A DNA stretch of 64,000 nucleotides from Arthonia radiata (GCA_002989075.1 PSQN01000010.1:124001-188000); one strand, 5' to 3'; shown: positions 21,460-33,616, counted from the first letter of the stretch. Numbers and translations: made by a program. Notes: a model not told the origin generated them from the letters alone.

Positions 21460-23035
21460 ACCGATGAAAGACTCTGGTGGTGCATGAGGCCAAGAATCAA
21501 GACGTTCGAACTGTGTACACTCTTTCCAATTGCGAGAGATCATCTTTCAAGTACATTCGATTGGTTTCATGGCGTGAGAACACTGTTACGTGAGGTTCAG
21601 CACTCATGTCGTTGGAAGGTAGCGCGACGCTCTTGAGGATGTACTCGTCCCACTGAAAGAGTCTTCAAGATAGGGGAGAGCCTCCAATCGAAGAGCGGCA
21701 AGGCTTCATCGTTACCATAGCGAGTCGCGGTTGTGTTTCGACGGTCATTGGTGAGCCATGAAGGGAACGAAGAGGTCGTAGCAAGTACGCTATTGCGCTT
21801 CGGGGAAGGCGCGAATAAGATAAAGTCTTCGATAGCTTTGGACGCGTCCGCTCCAACGAACAATGTAGCATTATTAGCAACAGACGGTTGTATTTTCCGT
21901 TATAAAAATATAGATATATCTACATACCACCGGCGGCTCTTCAGAAGAAGCTACTGCCCATCATGGAGATGGTGACGCAGCCTAAACCCTCCTCGCAGCG
22001 AGATTAGATCGCACGCGAAGCCATATCTCTCTTCCTCAATGGCCAGCTGCGTACAGCCAGTCCGATCAATGAAAAAGGTAATGGATGATTCTCTCAGCTT
22101 CACCGACTTCTCAACGGCAGAGCGCTCTTGCGGCCGCTGTTGAATCCGAAGACCGGCTACTAGACGCCTGCTGCCAACGCGAAGGCGGAATCCTGTTAGC
22201 AGGCCCCTCCGCAGTCTCCGTTGATCTCGCGGTCCCAGTTCGACGTAGAGTACTTCTGTGACAACATGTCCTCAGCGAGACGGCTGGATCGGTGCTATCA
22301 ACCAAGCAATCCATGGACAACACCAAGCTGAAGGCCAAGCTGTGGCGTCCTACAACCTTGGAATAGCTTGCGCGCGTGCATCGCCGTGGATCTAGGATCA
22401 ACCGAAACAACTTTTCCCACTGCGCATGCTGCACTGGGAAGCTCGTACATCGTCCGGCCGGGCCCAGGGCACGAAAAGAACTTCATCAACTTGCGAAGGG
22501 CGCACAAAGATGCCGCTCAGACCTTTTCACAAATGCCCAGGAGAGCTGCTAGTGGGGGAAGAGTCCTGCATAGTGCGATGAAGAGAGGAAAAAACATTGG
22601 AGAGGAACGTCATGACTGGTAAATATATTTCCGCGAAAGGTGCAAAGTGCGCAATAGCGATCAGTCCCAACAATGTTTGTCTTTGTTAGCAAAGATTTGC
22701 AGCATCGCACAGTGCACCAGCTATCTCATTCGCTTTGTTTCTCACGCATATAGGGCAATCGGATTTTGCCCTCAAGCTCGAGTACTCTGAGAAGCTTGGG
22801 TTGGACCATGACGTGGTTTGCGCGCAAGCAGTGTGAGACGATTCTGTTCGACATTGACGCTCCGTTGAGACTAAATGGTATGCTTGAATATCTGGTGTCG
22901 CTGTGCCGGTATAGTCATGTCATGTTCCGACTACTGTGGGTCCTTTGGTTTACCGTGGAAAAAGCGCGTCATCGGCGCGTTCCAAGACGTCTTTCTCTTC
23001 ATTCATCCGCACACAAACAAAGTGCATTCACAATC
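21460..23035. other. intergenic, no gene supported
   Basis: About 1.6 kb between the kinase and the first gene of the D cluster. ORFs up to 107 codons occur, with no motif. The frame of D2 is open for 90 codons upstream of its ATG at 23036, but that stretch does not look like the start of any relative. Confidence 0.4.
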
Positions 23036-24373
23036 ATGGCAACTTGGATCGATGAGACTCCACACAACTGCACTGCTCACGCGTACCTGGAGAACCGGCA
23101 TGGACCACTGCTCAGCGCCACGCCGACAATACAGAGATCTGAAGTGTCATGTCATGTTGCTTTGCCCGATGATCAGCCTATATCGGTCAAACACTGCTGT
23201 TACGTCCCAGCTGGGATAGCTGTCCGCGTGACAATCGTCATAGATGGATCGGAACGCATGTACTTGGACCACGAGGCGACTGCGTTTGACGCTGACAGGA
23301 CGGGACCATTCAAAAAGACCGGATAAGTTAAGCGCGTGCTTAAAAATATACAAGGCAAGCCCTGCCTGTCATCATTCAAACCTAAAGCCATTAGCGGCAA
23401 TCTTATGAAGAAGACAAGCTCCGCACATTTGGCGATGGCGACGGGATGTATCCAGGTACAGTTCAGCACAGACCAGGCTGCACGTCCACCGAACAGGCAA
23501 TCTCGCAGGACATGGCTCAGCGACGCTCACGGTATGCTCCTAGCACAAGCAGACGAGTGCGAGATTAAGGCAGACCGGGTGATGTGGTATGACCAACACG
23601 ACCAGCTGACCGAAGAACAGGCGGGAACAGCCCGCAAGATGACCGCCGAAGTCCTTGCGACACCCTTCGCAACACTGTCACTCCTTTACCGCAGTTCTGC
23701 CGGGCTCGGGAGCATGAAGCTGCACGAGCCGATGCGCAATCCGGCTCGTCTTGTCAACGATCACTTCTTCTCTGCTCTCGAAGGCAAAGGAAAAGGAATC
23801 CTGCCATTGCCTTCGAATGCTATTCGCTCAATCCGTTCTGTTCATGACCTCTCAGACTCGGAGAATGATGGCCTTCCGCTTGCGGATGAAGCAGGGACGC
23901 CGGCAAAGTCTCGCCGCGAAAGCATCGAGCATTCCATTTCCGTTCAGAAACGCAAGATGGCTGCCGCCTATCAGAAACACCGCGCGTACGAGAAAGAGCT
24001 GACTGTCCTCACGGAAGAAGAAATCCGTGTTGAGACGCAAGCGATCCGAGAGAAGGAGCAAGACATCCAGCAGGCTGACAACGAAGCAGATACTGAGCTC
24101 AACACTTCCCTTAACAAGCTTGAGGAGGCCGAGAAGCGTCTCGCCCACTTGCAGAAGGTGCATGAGCATCGAGCTGCCTGTGTCAAAGCTAAGAAGGACA
24201 AGATTGCTCACGATAAAGCCGAGCTTGCCATATCACATCAAGCAGTCTCCAAGAAGGCGAAGAAACTGCAACAGAAGCAGCGGAAACTCAAACGTTTTGA
24301 GGAGGAGTCGGAGAAGCGAGAGGGGATCTTGCAATCCGACGATGATGGATCGATGGACGAAGATAGAGTGTAG
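23036..24373 (+). CDS. DUF7918-like coiled-coil protein D2, one in-frame TAA
   Basis: One uninterrupted frame of 446 codons apart from a single TAA at 23324-23326 (codon 97). The part before the stop holds V-R-V-T-I-V-I-D-G (63-71). The part after it holds the strand G-C-I-Q-V-Q-F (137-143), the block A-T-P-F-A-T-L-S-L-L-Y-R-S (208-220), and a long Glu/Lys-rich coiled coil from about 305 to 440. Both halves are needed for the family plan, and both are in the same frame, so the TAA is either a recent nonsense mutation or is read through. No GT-AG intron that would remove it fits. A 345-codon frame kept open after the stop argues against an old pseudogene. The best relative is D3, next to it on the same strand. 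Confidence 0.65.
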
Positions 24374-25002
24374 TCCAGCCCTTGCGACTGTCAACCGGCT
24401 TGTACAGACTTAACCCTACTATTGGACAACATGCGAGGATTGTAGCGCATGCCGTAGTAACCAGCATAGGGAGGTAAGATGTATCGTGAAGATTCATGCC
24501 ATCGTAACCAACAGGAGGTAGGCAATATGTATCATGAAGACTCAGCATATCATCGTTCTCCACCGTCAAGATATTAAAGTATCTAGCATTGACCCGAACT
24601 CATGCCTGAATGCATACGTTCTTGAGAAGCATGACTACTTCTGGGGATCTAGGTGTAGATGACCCCCATGCTTGTCGGCCACGGCAGAACGAGGCCTCCG
24701 TTCACTTACAAGCCCGACATTGGTGTTTGCAAATCTGCATTGAGGCCAATGCACGATGCGGTAAGTGAACGACATCACGGCAGACATTAGGACCTGAGCT
24801 TGGTTGGCGAAGCGTATCCACGTTCGATGGGAGTGTTTTGTAGTGCGCACTCCGTGCGAGAGTACTGTGCAAAGTTCCTACCATGGCGCCTGACACCTTC
24901 ACCTGCCACAAGCCTAATGCCACATAATCACCTATGTACCCCAATACTCCTCAAACCCTTCAAAGTTTGCAGCACAAACGAGCACACTTGCAGCAATCTA
25001 CC
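24374..25002. other. spacer D2-D3
   Basis: About 630 bases; no gene seen. Two related segments, each containing GGTAAGATGTATC or GGCAATATGTATC followed by (G/A)TGAAGA, occur near 24475 and 24525 and look like a small degenerate duplication. Confidence 0.4.
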
Positions 25003-26289
25003 ATGGACTTCTGCGAGCAGCGGACTGTACCCCTAGCATTTTCCTCGACACTCCACAACGAAAACAAACAAGCCTATCAGATCAGCCAGCCTGTCACCAA
25101 GAACGACAATGGCAGATTAGTCTGCTACACTGCAATCAATCACGCTCAGGTCGTACAAATAACGTACGCAATAGTTGTGCCTAAAGGCTCGATTGCAAGC
25201 GTCGATATCCACATTGACGGACGTCTCCGAGGCCTCATCGTCCATGATGACACCAGGCAGTGGAAGGCATGTGCACCAGGTGTTGTTTCGATCGGCAACA
25301 CTATTACTTGCGTGTATACGTCCTTCGAGAGTCCTGATATGGTATGGCTGTCCGACATGGTCGTTCCAACCGACTTTAAGGCCAAGAAGCCCCCCACGCG
25401 CCGGGCTAGCCTGGGGTCGGACCCTAATTATTCTGTTGGCTCGATACAGCTGGAAGTCAGCTTGGATGTGAATGATTTTGGAACGGAAGATCGTGTGGGC
25501 CAGACATTTGTGAGCGATTCCACTAACACTGGGCTGCAACGCTCACAGACACGCGAGCATCCGCAAGATCAGATCATCAGCTTCAACAACAAACTTCCGT
25601 TGACAAGGGTGGAAGTCGAAAGGTTGGCAAAGAATTTGCGTGAGGCTCGTTAGACCCCGTGGGCTTCCATGACATATCTCTATCGCTCTGCCACACAGCT
25701 TGTCACGATTCCGTTGCACAATCCCGAGACCGACATCACGCGCGTGTTGCAGAACGCAAAGGCCGCGTCCTCTTCCAACGCATTGGAATCGATTGATCAT
25801 GAAGCATTCGACCCCGATGGAGCCTCCCCATCCCCAAGCCTGCGCCAACGTCTGTTGCGTAAGCTAGCCGTATCCAAGCGGAAGGCGTCAGATGCTCGAC
25901 TGAAGAGCCTCACCTTGACCACTGAGCTCGCTCGTCTCGATGAAGAAGACATGCGCGAGAAGCTCGACGCCACCAAGGATCGGAAGCTGGCTCTGGACAA
26001 CGAAGCTGGAGTGATTGCTGCAGAAGAAGTGTCGGCGCGCCAGAAGCTTGAGGAACTCCGAGAGGCGATGCGCAAAGCCGAGAAGGACTATGGCGACTCT
26101 CTCATCGACGTCAAGAAGCGGCAAACTCGCAATGATCGGGCAAAACATGATCTGACTAAGCAGCAGGAGGAGATGTTGAAGAAGTTAGATGACATTGAGA
26201 AGGAACGCGATCACTTGCAGAAGCTCAAGGATAATCATGCGGTGAACCGTAGTGGTGATGCATTAGAGATAGCACAGAGTGAAAGATGA
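25003..26289 (+). CDS. DUF7918-like coiled-coil protein D3, one in-frame TAG
   Basis: One frame of 429 codons with a single TAG at 25651-25653 (codon 217). Before it: A-S-V-D-I-H-I-D-G (65-73) and G-S-I-Q-L-E-V-S (146-153). Directly after it: T-P-W-A-S-M-T-Y-L-Y-R-S (218-229), then a Lys/Glu-rich coiled coil of about 150 residues. In D2 the matching stretch L-T-(16 residues)-T-P-F-A-T-L-S-L-L-Y-R-S has the same spacing, and the residue at the stop position is Ala. So the stop falls in a conserved, gap-free block, and a sense-to-stop change is the simplest reading. A 45-nt in-frame intron with a weak GTGGAA donor ending at the TAG is a formal alternative. D2 and D3 look like a tandem duplicate pair. 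Confidence 0.65.
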
Positions 26290-27831
26290 CAGGAGCGCCA
26301 GTCGATATTAAGGCGGCAGCCTGACTGCTGCATCGACCACGTAGCCGAGACGATGACGAGCATCAGTGTTCAGTAGAACGGGTATGTATGAACGTTTTCT
26401 AAGCCCCACAGAAGTCTTACCAATCTCAAAACTCATCAAAATCCCCCTTCGTGCTTGTTTATCCGTGATATGTTTCTTAGTCGACAGGCAAGGCGCTGGC
26501 CCTTTCGGTGCGCTGTTGATAGCACGATTTGTATGCGACAGTGCTGCTCTTTCTGGTGACGATGCTTCATCCTCAAAGGCCGGCTCGAAAGCCAACTCGT
26601 CAAAGAAAAAGAGGGGGGTTCGCGTTAGTTTCACCATGTCGGAGCATGGCTACTTACGCCTAGCGCCGCGGCTGTGAGGTGAATGTATTAGCATTAGTCA
26701 AGAACCGTGGAGGAGGGTGAGGTACTCACGAAGGCCCGAACCCATAGCTAGGCGCTCTTAACAGCAGCGACCGTGTTAACCACCGGAGTGAATTCCAGTG
26801 ACGGCCTGGCCATATACACTCTGGCGGAATGATAGTCAGGTTTTACCCTTACAACAGCCATTGTGCAGATGACTCGAGCATCGAAAGCCAAACCCAGCAC
26901 CAGTCTGCAGCCTGATGAGGATCCAATCCCGACACGTTGTTTTCGCGACTCCCGTGAGTGAGCAGGCTTCAGTGAATAGCCGACTGGTTTTACCCAATCG
27001 GCCGGGGTAGAATCCCCACGTCGGCCAGCTCGCAGCGTTAGCTATCAGGAAAGTCGACGGGTGTTACCCTCATCAACTCGGTCGGCGACGACCCAGGTTT
27101 TACCCTGACCCCAGCGTCAACGCCTCTCTCGCGACTGTGGTGATCACCGAGGTGGACCTCAGTGTCAGTCGAGGGGAGTCACCACACCTGCAGAGCAGGA
27201 GCTGTTAAGAGCGAACCGCCAGATCCATCACCAACGTCAAGCTTCCCAGTATCACTCTTGTGTGAGGCTTTGGATAGTGCGTGAGACAACGGGCCCTTAA
27301 TGCCAAGTGGCGAAGCCTCCGTGACAAACTCCGAAGTTCTGCCGCAACAGGTCTGGTAGGCAAGTGCCCTCTCCAAGGATAGATAAGAAAACCCGAATTA
27401 ACAATAATCTGTCACACCAAGGAGATGACACCGCACCGATACGCCAAAGATTGGTGAACCAACCGAGTGATCATGGGTTGCAAAAGTTAGCGACTTCTCA
27501 GCCAGTTGAAGAGAAGAAGAAGGAGAAGAAGAAGAAGAAGAAGAGGAAAAAGAAGCAGGAAGGCAGGTGGGGGCATCTTGAATGTCGTGCTGTTGCTGAC
27601 GCAACCACAACGCTAAACCGAAAAGGGATCGACCATCAACAAATTAGCTGATTTGCTTGCAAGCCCTGCCGAACAGTTGACACATGTCACAGAAGATTGA
27701 AGAGCACGCGACCCCCTCCGAATTACGCCTTCCCTCGAGCTCTACAGTCACGACTAGCTGGCGCTGTTCAATTGAGGCCTTCACAAGACAGATTGAACCC
27801 AGTTTTCTGCTGACGCTTCTGCCCATTCATT
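26290..27831. other. spacer D3-D4 with GTTTTACCC repeats and a GAA run
   Basis: About 1.5 kb without a supported gene. The word GTTTTACCC or a near copy occurs at about 26840, 26989, 27063 and 27098, each in a C/G-rich context, like a decayed tandem repeat. A purine-rich microsatellite, mostly GAA/AAG, covers about 27508-27562 and produces a spurious Lys-rich ORF. The D4 promoter should lie in the last few hundred bases. Confidence 0.5.
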
Positions 27832-29088
27832 ATGGTTTGGGCTCAAAACAGCATCCTCGGCCAGGGCGTTCTGGTGACGGCTTCTTCAAATGGCAATGTC
27901 CTTCCGGAAACACGAACCGTCGTAAAAGGCAACCACTATTACAAACACATCCCGGTCAAGTTTGGGGAGCCCATCGAGTTCCGTCGAGCTATGCAGTCAC
28001 TCATCAAAACAGAGGCGCATGTCGACATGATGTACGACTCTGTACGCCGCGGCAGCACGAAGTCACTGGTAGTTGATGGTGAGCTCACTAGGGACATCCC
28101 ATCCGCACCTGTTCGCTACAACGGTGTCAACTATTGGGGCAAGATGACCCCTGTGGAGCTGCCGGAGGGGACTTCATCGCTTTTGTCCGATCGCCCTGCT
28201 CGTCCTCCTTATCGCAGTGCGGGGTCGGTTGCTGTGGAGGTCAGCTTTATTCAAGATTTCGGTTATGCTAAGGAAGAGCAGCGAAAGCTGGAGGTCAGAT
28301 CAGGAAGGTATGGCTCTATTACTCTCAAAACTAAGACATTCCGCTGACTTCGCAGGCATTTTGAAGCCAGCTCGTACGGTCCCAGCACTCTCATGGGCAA
28401 TAACAATCTCTTTCGCGAGCCCGACTGTTACATGGAGTTCTCACAGCTCAGCGCCATCGAAGCCAGCGCAGACACTACTCTCAGCTCTGCCAACAGAGCA
28501 CTCAGACCGTCGCCGCCAACGTTTGTCCTCGTTTTCTTGTACGGTTCTAAATCAGCACTCCAAGGCTTGGAGCTTCGTCCGCCAATTCAAAGCCTGTCCG
28601 CTCTGCCGCCCCTGACCCGCGCTGCACCAACGAACCTGCAACGATATTCTGATGGCGTGCTGGCTCAAGAGCTTCAATTGCAACAGTCTCGGACGCAGAA
28701 GGCGCGTGCCACATTGGACGGCTATCGAATTGATCGCGTCCCGACATTCGAGCAGCTGTGTGGTTTTGACAAGCAGCAAAAACAGGCCATTATCGACATG
28801 GCCGATGAATTGCAGCGCGAATACACGATCAAAAGACTCCTGTTCGATAGCGAGGAGGCTCGGATGTTCAGCGAGGTCAAGGTCCTGGGCGCTGAGCTTC
28901 GTGCTACGGAGGTCAAGGATGAGGACGGCGACGTTCAGATGGATGGGAAAGCTGAAGCGAGCCCCGCCCGCAAAGCGCTCTACAGCCACTGGGAGCGTTC
29001 TTTGGTCACTCTTTCTAAAACGGGGCGTTTACTGGAGAAGTTTGGCGGGTGGAAGAAGCTGCTGGAGGTTGAGATGTCTGATGGTTGA
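27832..29088 (+). CDS. DUF7918-like protein D4
   Basis: Two exons, 27832-28307 and 28356-29088, joined by a 48-nt GTATGG...CGCAG intron; 402 residues, intact. The family plan is visible: L-V-V-D-G at about 79-83, the strand G-S-V-A-V-E-V-S (131-138), and T-F-V-L-V-F-L-Y-G-S-K-S-A-L (214-227), where the usual Arg after Tyr is Gly. After this comes a helical, charged region with no long heptad run, and a carboxyl end with W-E-R-S-L-V-T-L and W-K-K-L-L-E-V-E. Function unknown. It is on the same strand as D2, D3 and D5. Together with D1, D5 and D6 it is one of the copies with no visible break. Confidence 0.8.
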
Positions 29089-31052
29089 GAGTAATGCGTA
29101 GTAGTCCTGTCGCATAGGAACGTCACAGCGTTCGCACCTGTACAGGCAAGCCCTAGATTTGCTGAAACTGTGAATTACTTGCGCGCGTTGCCCCCGCGAG
29201 CATGTTTACTGGGCCTTGAAGATTTGCTGAAACGCTGTTGTATTGACTTACTATGTCCACTTGTCTTGAAGGTAGCGTCCACACTTTCTCAGCATCCAGA
29301 AGTTCACGCTCCCTTGCTCATTCCTTGAAATTGCCGGATGGAAGGTCAAGATGCGCGCCTTGGTATAATTATTGCACGTCCACTAACAATTCTATAGGGT
29401 GCAAGTGCTGTAGCCTGTAAAAATGCGCACGCTGACTGAAAAGCATCTGGATTCTATATACGCCGGTCTTGACAACTTTATGAGTCGTGCCTGTCCAGCA
29501 AGGCAGCGTATTAGGTTACTTGCTTATCGTTGAATAAGGAGTCACTTCGTATTCGAGTCGCTTGCGCGAACAATTGAAGTCTTTCGACAGGACTTATGCA
29601 CATGTCTACATGCTGTGTCGAAACGGACATCAACTTGGACAATCTCCACTCGGAGCTACAAAAGCTAGTTCATCGACCCAGGGGAATGCCAGCGTACATA
29701 GCTTGAAAGCTGTGGCGAGGAGATGCCAAAAAAATACTAAGAAGCGTGCGCTGGCCGTTCATAGCGTGCTGGCACGTGTGATCAATAGTCGTCAGATGCT
29801 GTACGTGTCCGAACGCTCGCTGACGAGTTCTACTGCACGTTCGACTGCGTAATAGCTTCGCTGTCGTGACTTCAAGAAGGCAACTCGCATGACCTATGTC
29901 TCAACATGAGCGGGGAAAGATTGGGGTCTAATCGCTTGCGCGGGTCATAGATGTGTGCTAATTAGATTGCTCGATGCTGCATGCCGCCTGTTGCGATGCG
30001 GAGGCTGGCAGCCACAGCGCTTCATTAAGTTCGCTGCAACAACGGACGTCGTGCGTCTCGTGTCGTCCTTGCTATTGCCTCGGCAAAGGAGTCACAAACG
30101 ACTCGGTAGTACCATTCAAACGCTGCCTGATCTCGATGAATCGCTCAGGGCGCTGCCTCATCACATAGCCAAATCGTCGATCGAGTGCATCATGGCACGA
30201 AGTGCTTGTTCAGGAGAGACATCACGCGTTTGCTGAGATGGAGGTGTGCCTTGCGCTATGCCTGATCGAGAAGCGCTTGGCACCTCCACCAAACGAGACT
30301 AGCGCATCCCCGCGTCTCAAAACTCCTTGACTTCTCTTCAACTCCCCCTCTTTCCTTTCTCTTTCTCTTCACCCAATGCGAAAACCAATCAATGAGACTC
30401 AGCGGTGGCGCAACGTGTCGGATGGCTCTTACCTTCCGGTATTAAGCACGCAGCCCACTAGGTTTGTGGGGCACTGTCTGCGGCCAAGCGAAGCGCGTGT
30501 GTTGATCGTCAAAGTGAACAAAGTTCATTGTCTAGATGGATCGCTGGGTCCCGCATCGGCGTCATCCTCGTAGGAGCCGGAGAACGGCGGGCTCCAGTTC
30601 GCAAACTGGTGCTGGAGTCGTAGCTGTGCGAGGAGGCTGAGGTTTGACTGCTTTGGAAACATTGCCATTAGGGCACAGCGGGAGCTGGACTATTGGAGTG
30701 TCAGGCCTTCACGTGGCGTCCAGTGTGAGTAGCCATTCGCATGGTGAAACTAACATGACCTCTGAACCGCTTTTCATTCTCTTGCTGGCTTCGAACCCGC
30801 TAGCAGACAAGGAAGAGCATGTTCTAGTGACTCAAGGGCAGTTCGCGCCATGGAAAAGGCTGTACCTGCCTGAAATGTCATATGTGAAGAAGTGAGGCTG
30901 TTCCTGTGATCTTCGCTTGGCGCGTCTCTGCCTCTTTCTGCTTCCCCACTCTTCGACACTCAACATCTCTTTCAATCACACGTGCCATGTTTACCAACCA
31001 TGTTATTGATCATCACGTCTATGATAAGCTTTGATTGAACACAGTCATCATC
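29089..31052. other. spacer D4-D5
   Basis: Almost 2 kb. The only part with any coding look is the possible relic at 30376-30895, listed separately. Other ORFs here have no motif and no partner exon. Confidence 0.4.
30376..30895 (+). pseudogene. possible relic of a D-family gene
   Basis: Two short ORFs in different frames (30376-30573 and 30644-30895) together recall the family order: a basic-hydrophobic run ending V-K-V-N-K-V-H-C-L-D-G, then G-S-W-T-I-G-V-S-G-L, then S-E-P-L-F-I-L-L-L-A-S-N, which lines up loosely with K-P-L-F-T-A-S-L-Y-Y-R-N of D5. Spacing is shorter than in intact copies and there is no coiled coil. The likeness is weak and could be chance; it rests on position inside the cluster as much as on sequence. 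Confidence 0.25.
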
Positions 31053-32896
31053 ATGCTCTTCAAAGTCAAGCCTTGCGGATTCTCTGGCCGCGTCGGACTG
31101 TCATCAATAGCTCCTCACTGGATCGCTCACCGGGGCTCTAATATTATCGAGTGTGCAGAAGGAGGCCTCCACGGAGAGTCGTCTCATCTGTGAGTCTGCT
31201 CCACGCATCACTCTCAATGGTGCGACTGACGCAACATGTAGTCGAGCTTTCTTTGCAGTCTCTCCGGGTCATCGACTCGTGCCGACATGTGACTTCAAGA
31301 TCCTCAAAGTGAGTTTGCAGCCTTCACTTCCCTCACGCTATAGCTTTTTGCCGCGTGGAGAAGTTGCTTCTCTGCAGGTGTCGTGTATAAATGAGACCAC
31401 TCCACCCTCGCGGTCGCGTTTTGCAGCCTTTAGAGTACACGGACTGACACATAGGTGTGCAGGGAAACCGCATTATTCTCGATGCGTCCTTTGATGGCAT
31501 CCGCCGCCTCATTGACGTTACTCAGCTCGAGCGTTCGGATGGGGAGTACGACTACTTCAAACTCAGCTTGAGCAGAGTTTGGGCCCGCTTCAACAACAAA
31601 TACACATATGCCGCCCTCATCGCCGAGGACGCCACAAAATGCACGGCAGTCAACCGCAACACAGCAGCAACGTCGTACTTGGCAGAGGCATTTGGGTGCA
31701 TTCATCTCAAGTTCTACCTTCTCAATGACGCATCGGAGTTGGAGCCTTTATCTTCCAGGTCAGCCCACACACTCGTACAAAGGCGCTGATATCTAGAACT
31801 GATGTCGAGACAGATCATTCCAAGATTACAATGAGTCTCAGCCCTGCCTGCTCCCACTTTCAGGTCACATCGAGCACTACCCTGACATGTATGCGCGCGT
31901 GGTCAAAAGCGTAAGTTCAAGCAAGCAGACCAGCCCATGTATGCCGCTGGAGTGCTGACATTTACTGCTTAGAATGACATGAGCAAGAAAACGGTCCAGT
32001 CTATCAACAAGATGTTAATGATAGAGGTTCCTGCCAAGCCACTGTTCACCGCATCCCTGTACTACCGCAACGCCTGGTACATGGACCGAGACATCTTTCT
32101 TCAGCCTCTGCTCCACGACTATCCAAGCAGCAAGCAGGCGGAAATCGACCACCACTCCAAAATGGAGTATGAAGCACTACTGAGCAAAGACTTCATCCCG
32201 CTTGAGGCCGATAGCGCCGTCGAGAAGCATGGTTGCATCAAAGGCTCAAAGCACTTTCCTCGCCTTGCTGGCGACTATATCCAGATGATGCTTGGTTGCC
32301 CGTCTACGAATACTGAAGAGCTACTCCCACTCTACGAAGAGTCTAGTCAGCTTGCTACGCATGAGCGGCAGATCGACAAAGTCTGCACATGCAAGGGTGC
32401 CGGCATTCTTCCCGGCCTTACACTGGTGTCTTGTAGCTGCAAATCACTGGCGCCCAGCAACCCAGGCAAGCAGCAGGTCTCAAAGGGGTCTTATTATAAG
32501 AACAAGTCGCCGGAAGCGGTCAGAGACATCAGGACCAAGCTCGCAGAGTACGAGGAAGCCTTTGCCACGCTGAAGGAGGAGGAGGAGTTCCTTGAGCGCC
32601 GAAAGCAGGCCATGCATGCCGAAATTGAAGCATACGCACAGAGCAAACGCGCATGGGAGCGCAAGAAGACCGCAACTGATCGCCGGCTGGAGGCTGTTGC
32701 GCAGCTTGACAACGCTCAAGCTAGAGAGAAGAGGGTCTGGCCCCGCGTCAAGCGGGAGAAAGATGAAGCGCTTACCTCGGCGTTCAAACAGGTGATGCAG
32801 AAGTCGAAGCATCTGCTCGGCGAATCCAAGGCCTTGCGCCAGCAGTATGCACAGTATGAGAGTAAGCGGGGAGAGTTGAGGATGCTAGTGCAGTGA
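31053..32896 (+). CDS. DUF7918-like coiled-coil protein D5
   Basis: Five exons: 31053-31189, 31242-31308, 31463-31758, 31814-31910 and 31973-32896, all GT-AG; 506 residues, the longest of the group and intact. Markers in order: N-R-I-I-L-D-A-S-F-D-G (70-80), the strand G-C-I-H-L-K-F (146-152), and A-K-P-L-F-T-A-S-L-Y-Y-R-N (220-232). Around residues 340-370 is a Cys-rich patch (C-T-C-K-G...S-C-S-C-K) not seen in the relatives. From about 382 to 500 it is a strong coiled coil rich in Glu, Lys and Arg. Exon 2 to exon 3 uses a 154-nt intron that other ORF reads would enter. Function unknown. Convergent with D6. Confidence 0.8.
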
Positions 32897-33119
32897 GAGT
32901 AAGCAATGCGGGATGTTTGTTGTACATGTTAGTAGGCTTGAGGAAGGCATCGCGCTCGGCCAGTCGTCATGGGTGCATTGTGCAGGTTCATTAAGTAGAG
33001 CAATACACCCGCATTGCGCGCATCCAAGGAGTGCGGTTCCAGTGGTGCATTGGCCAGGACTGCTCGTAAGCTGACGGCTTTCTTAATGCCGTGAAGAGAG
33101 CAATATCAACAGCATCTAA

Positions 33120-33600
33120 TCCAATCTGAAGGCCAGGTAAGGAACTCAAGCAGCACGCGTGGGTGTTTTTCAAGAGCTGCCAAGGGTTCTCAGTACCGTG
33201 CGGCCGCTCTAGTGCTACCTAAAGAACTCTTGCGTGGACATCAATATTCGTGTGGCAGTTTTGTCAACAGCAGCAGAATTGATGGGAGCAAATCAACGTT
33301 TGAGGCTTAATGGGCGACTCAAGCAGTACGCGGTGGTGTATTTCAACAGCATTCAGGGTTTATAGTCGTGGTGCGACGGCTCTAAGGCTATCTGGAGGAC
33401 TCATGCGTGAACTTTTTGTATTCAGGTGACAGTGTAATGGGTGCCGCAACAAGAGCAGCACCTGCAATACCTAAATCCAATTTGGGCGCCCGAAAAGAAA
33501 CTCAAGCAGCGCGTTGATGAATTTCGACAGTCGAACATGTTTTCCAACCCCATGCAGAGGCTCTGCGCTCGCGGACGACTGTGATTCAGCACTTTGAACC
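33120..33600. repeat. three degenerate direct repeats of about 175-183 bp
   Basis: The spacer between the convergent genes D5 and D6 holds three related segments. The shared anchor ACTCAAGCAG starts at 33144, 33317 and 33500, giving periods of 173 and 183 bases. Each anchor is followed by a G-T-rich segment, and in the first two copies by GGCTCTA-like and ACTC-TGCGTG words in the same order. The word C-[AT]AATCCAAT-T/C-TG precedes the first and third anchors. No ORF spans them. They look like decayed non-coding tandem repeats. Confidence 0.6.
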
Positions 33601-33616
33601 ACCCCAAGCGCTAGCC

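Noticed and set aside
27508-27562. Lys/Glu-rich ORF over the GAA run
   Set aside because: Purine microsatellite composition explains it; no conserved flanks.
27832-28347. Single-exon reading of D4's first ORF with 171 codons
   Set aside because: The last codons run into a 48-nt intron; splicing restores the conserved strand in the next exon.
30780-30800. tRNA-like TTCGAACCC word
   Set aside because: No matching A box, anticodon arm or acceptor pairing found around it.
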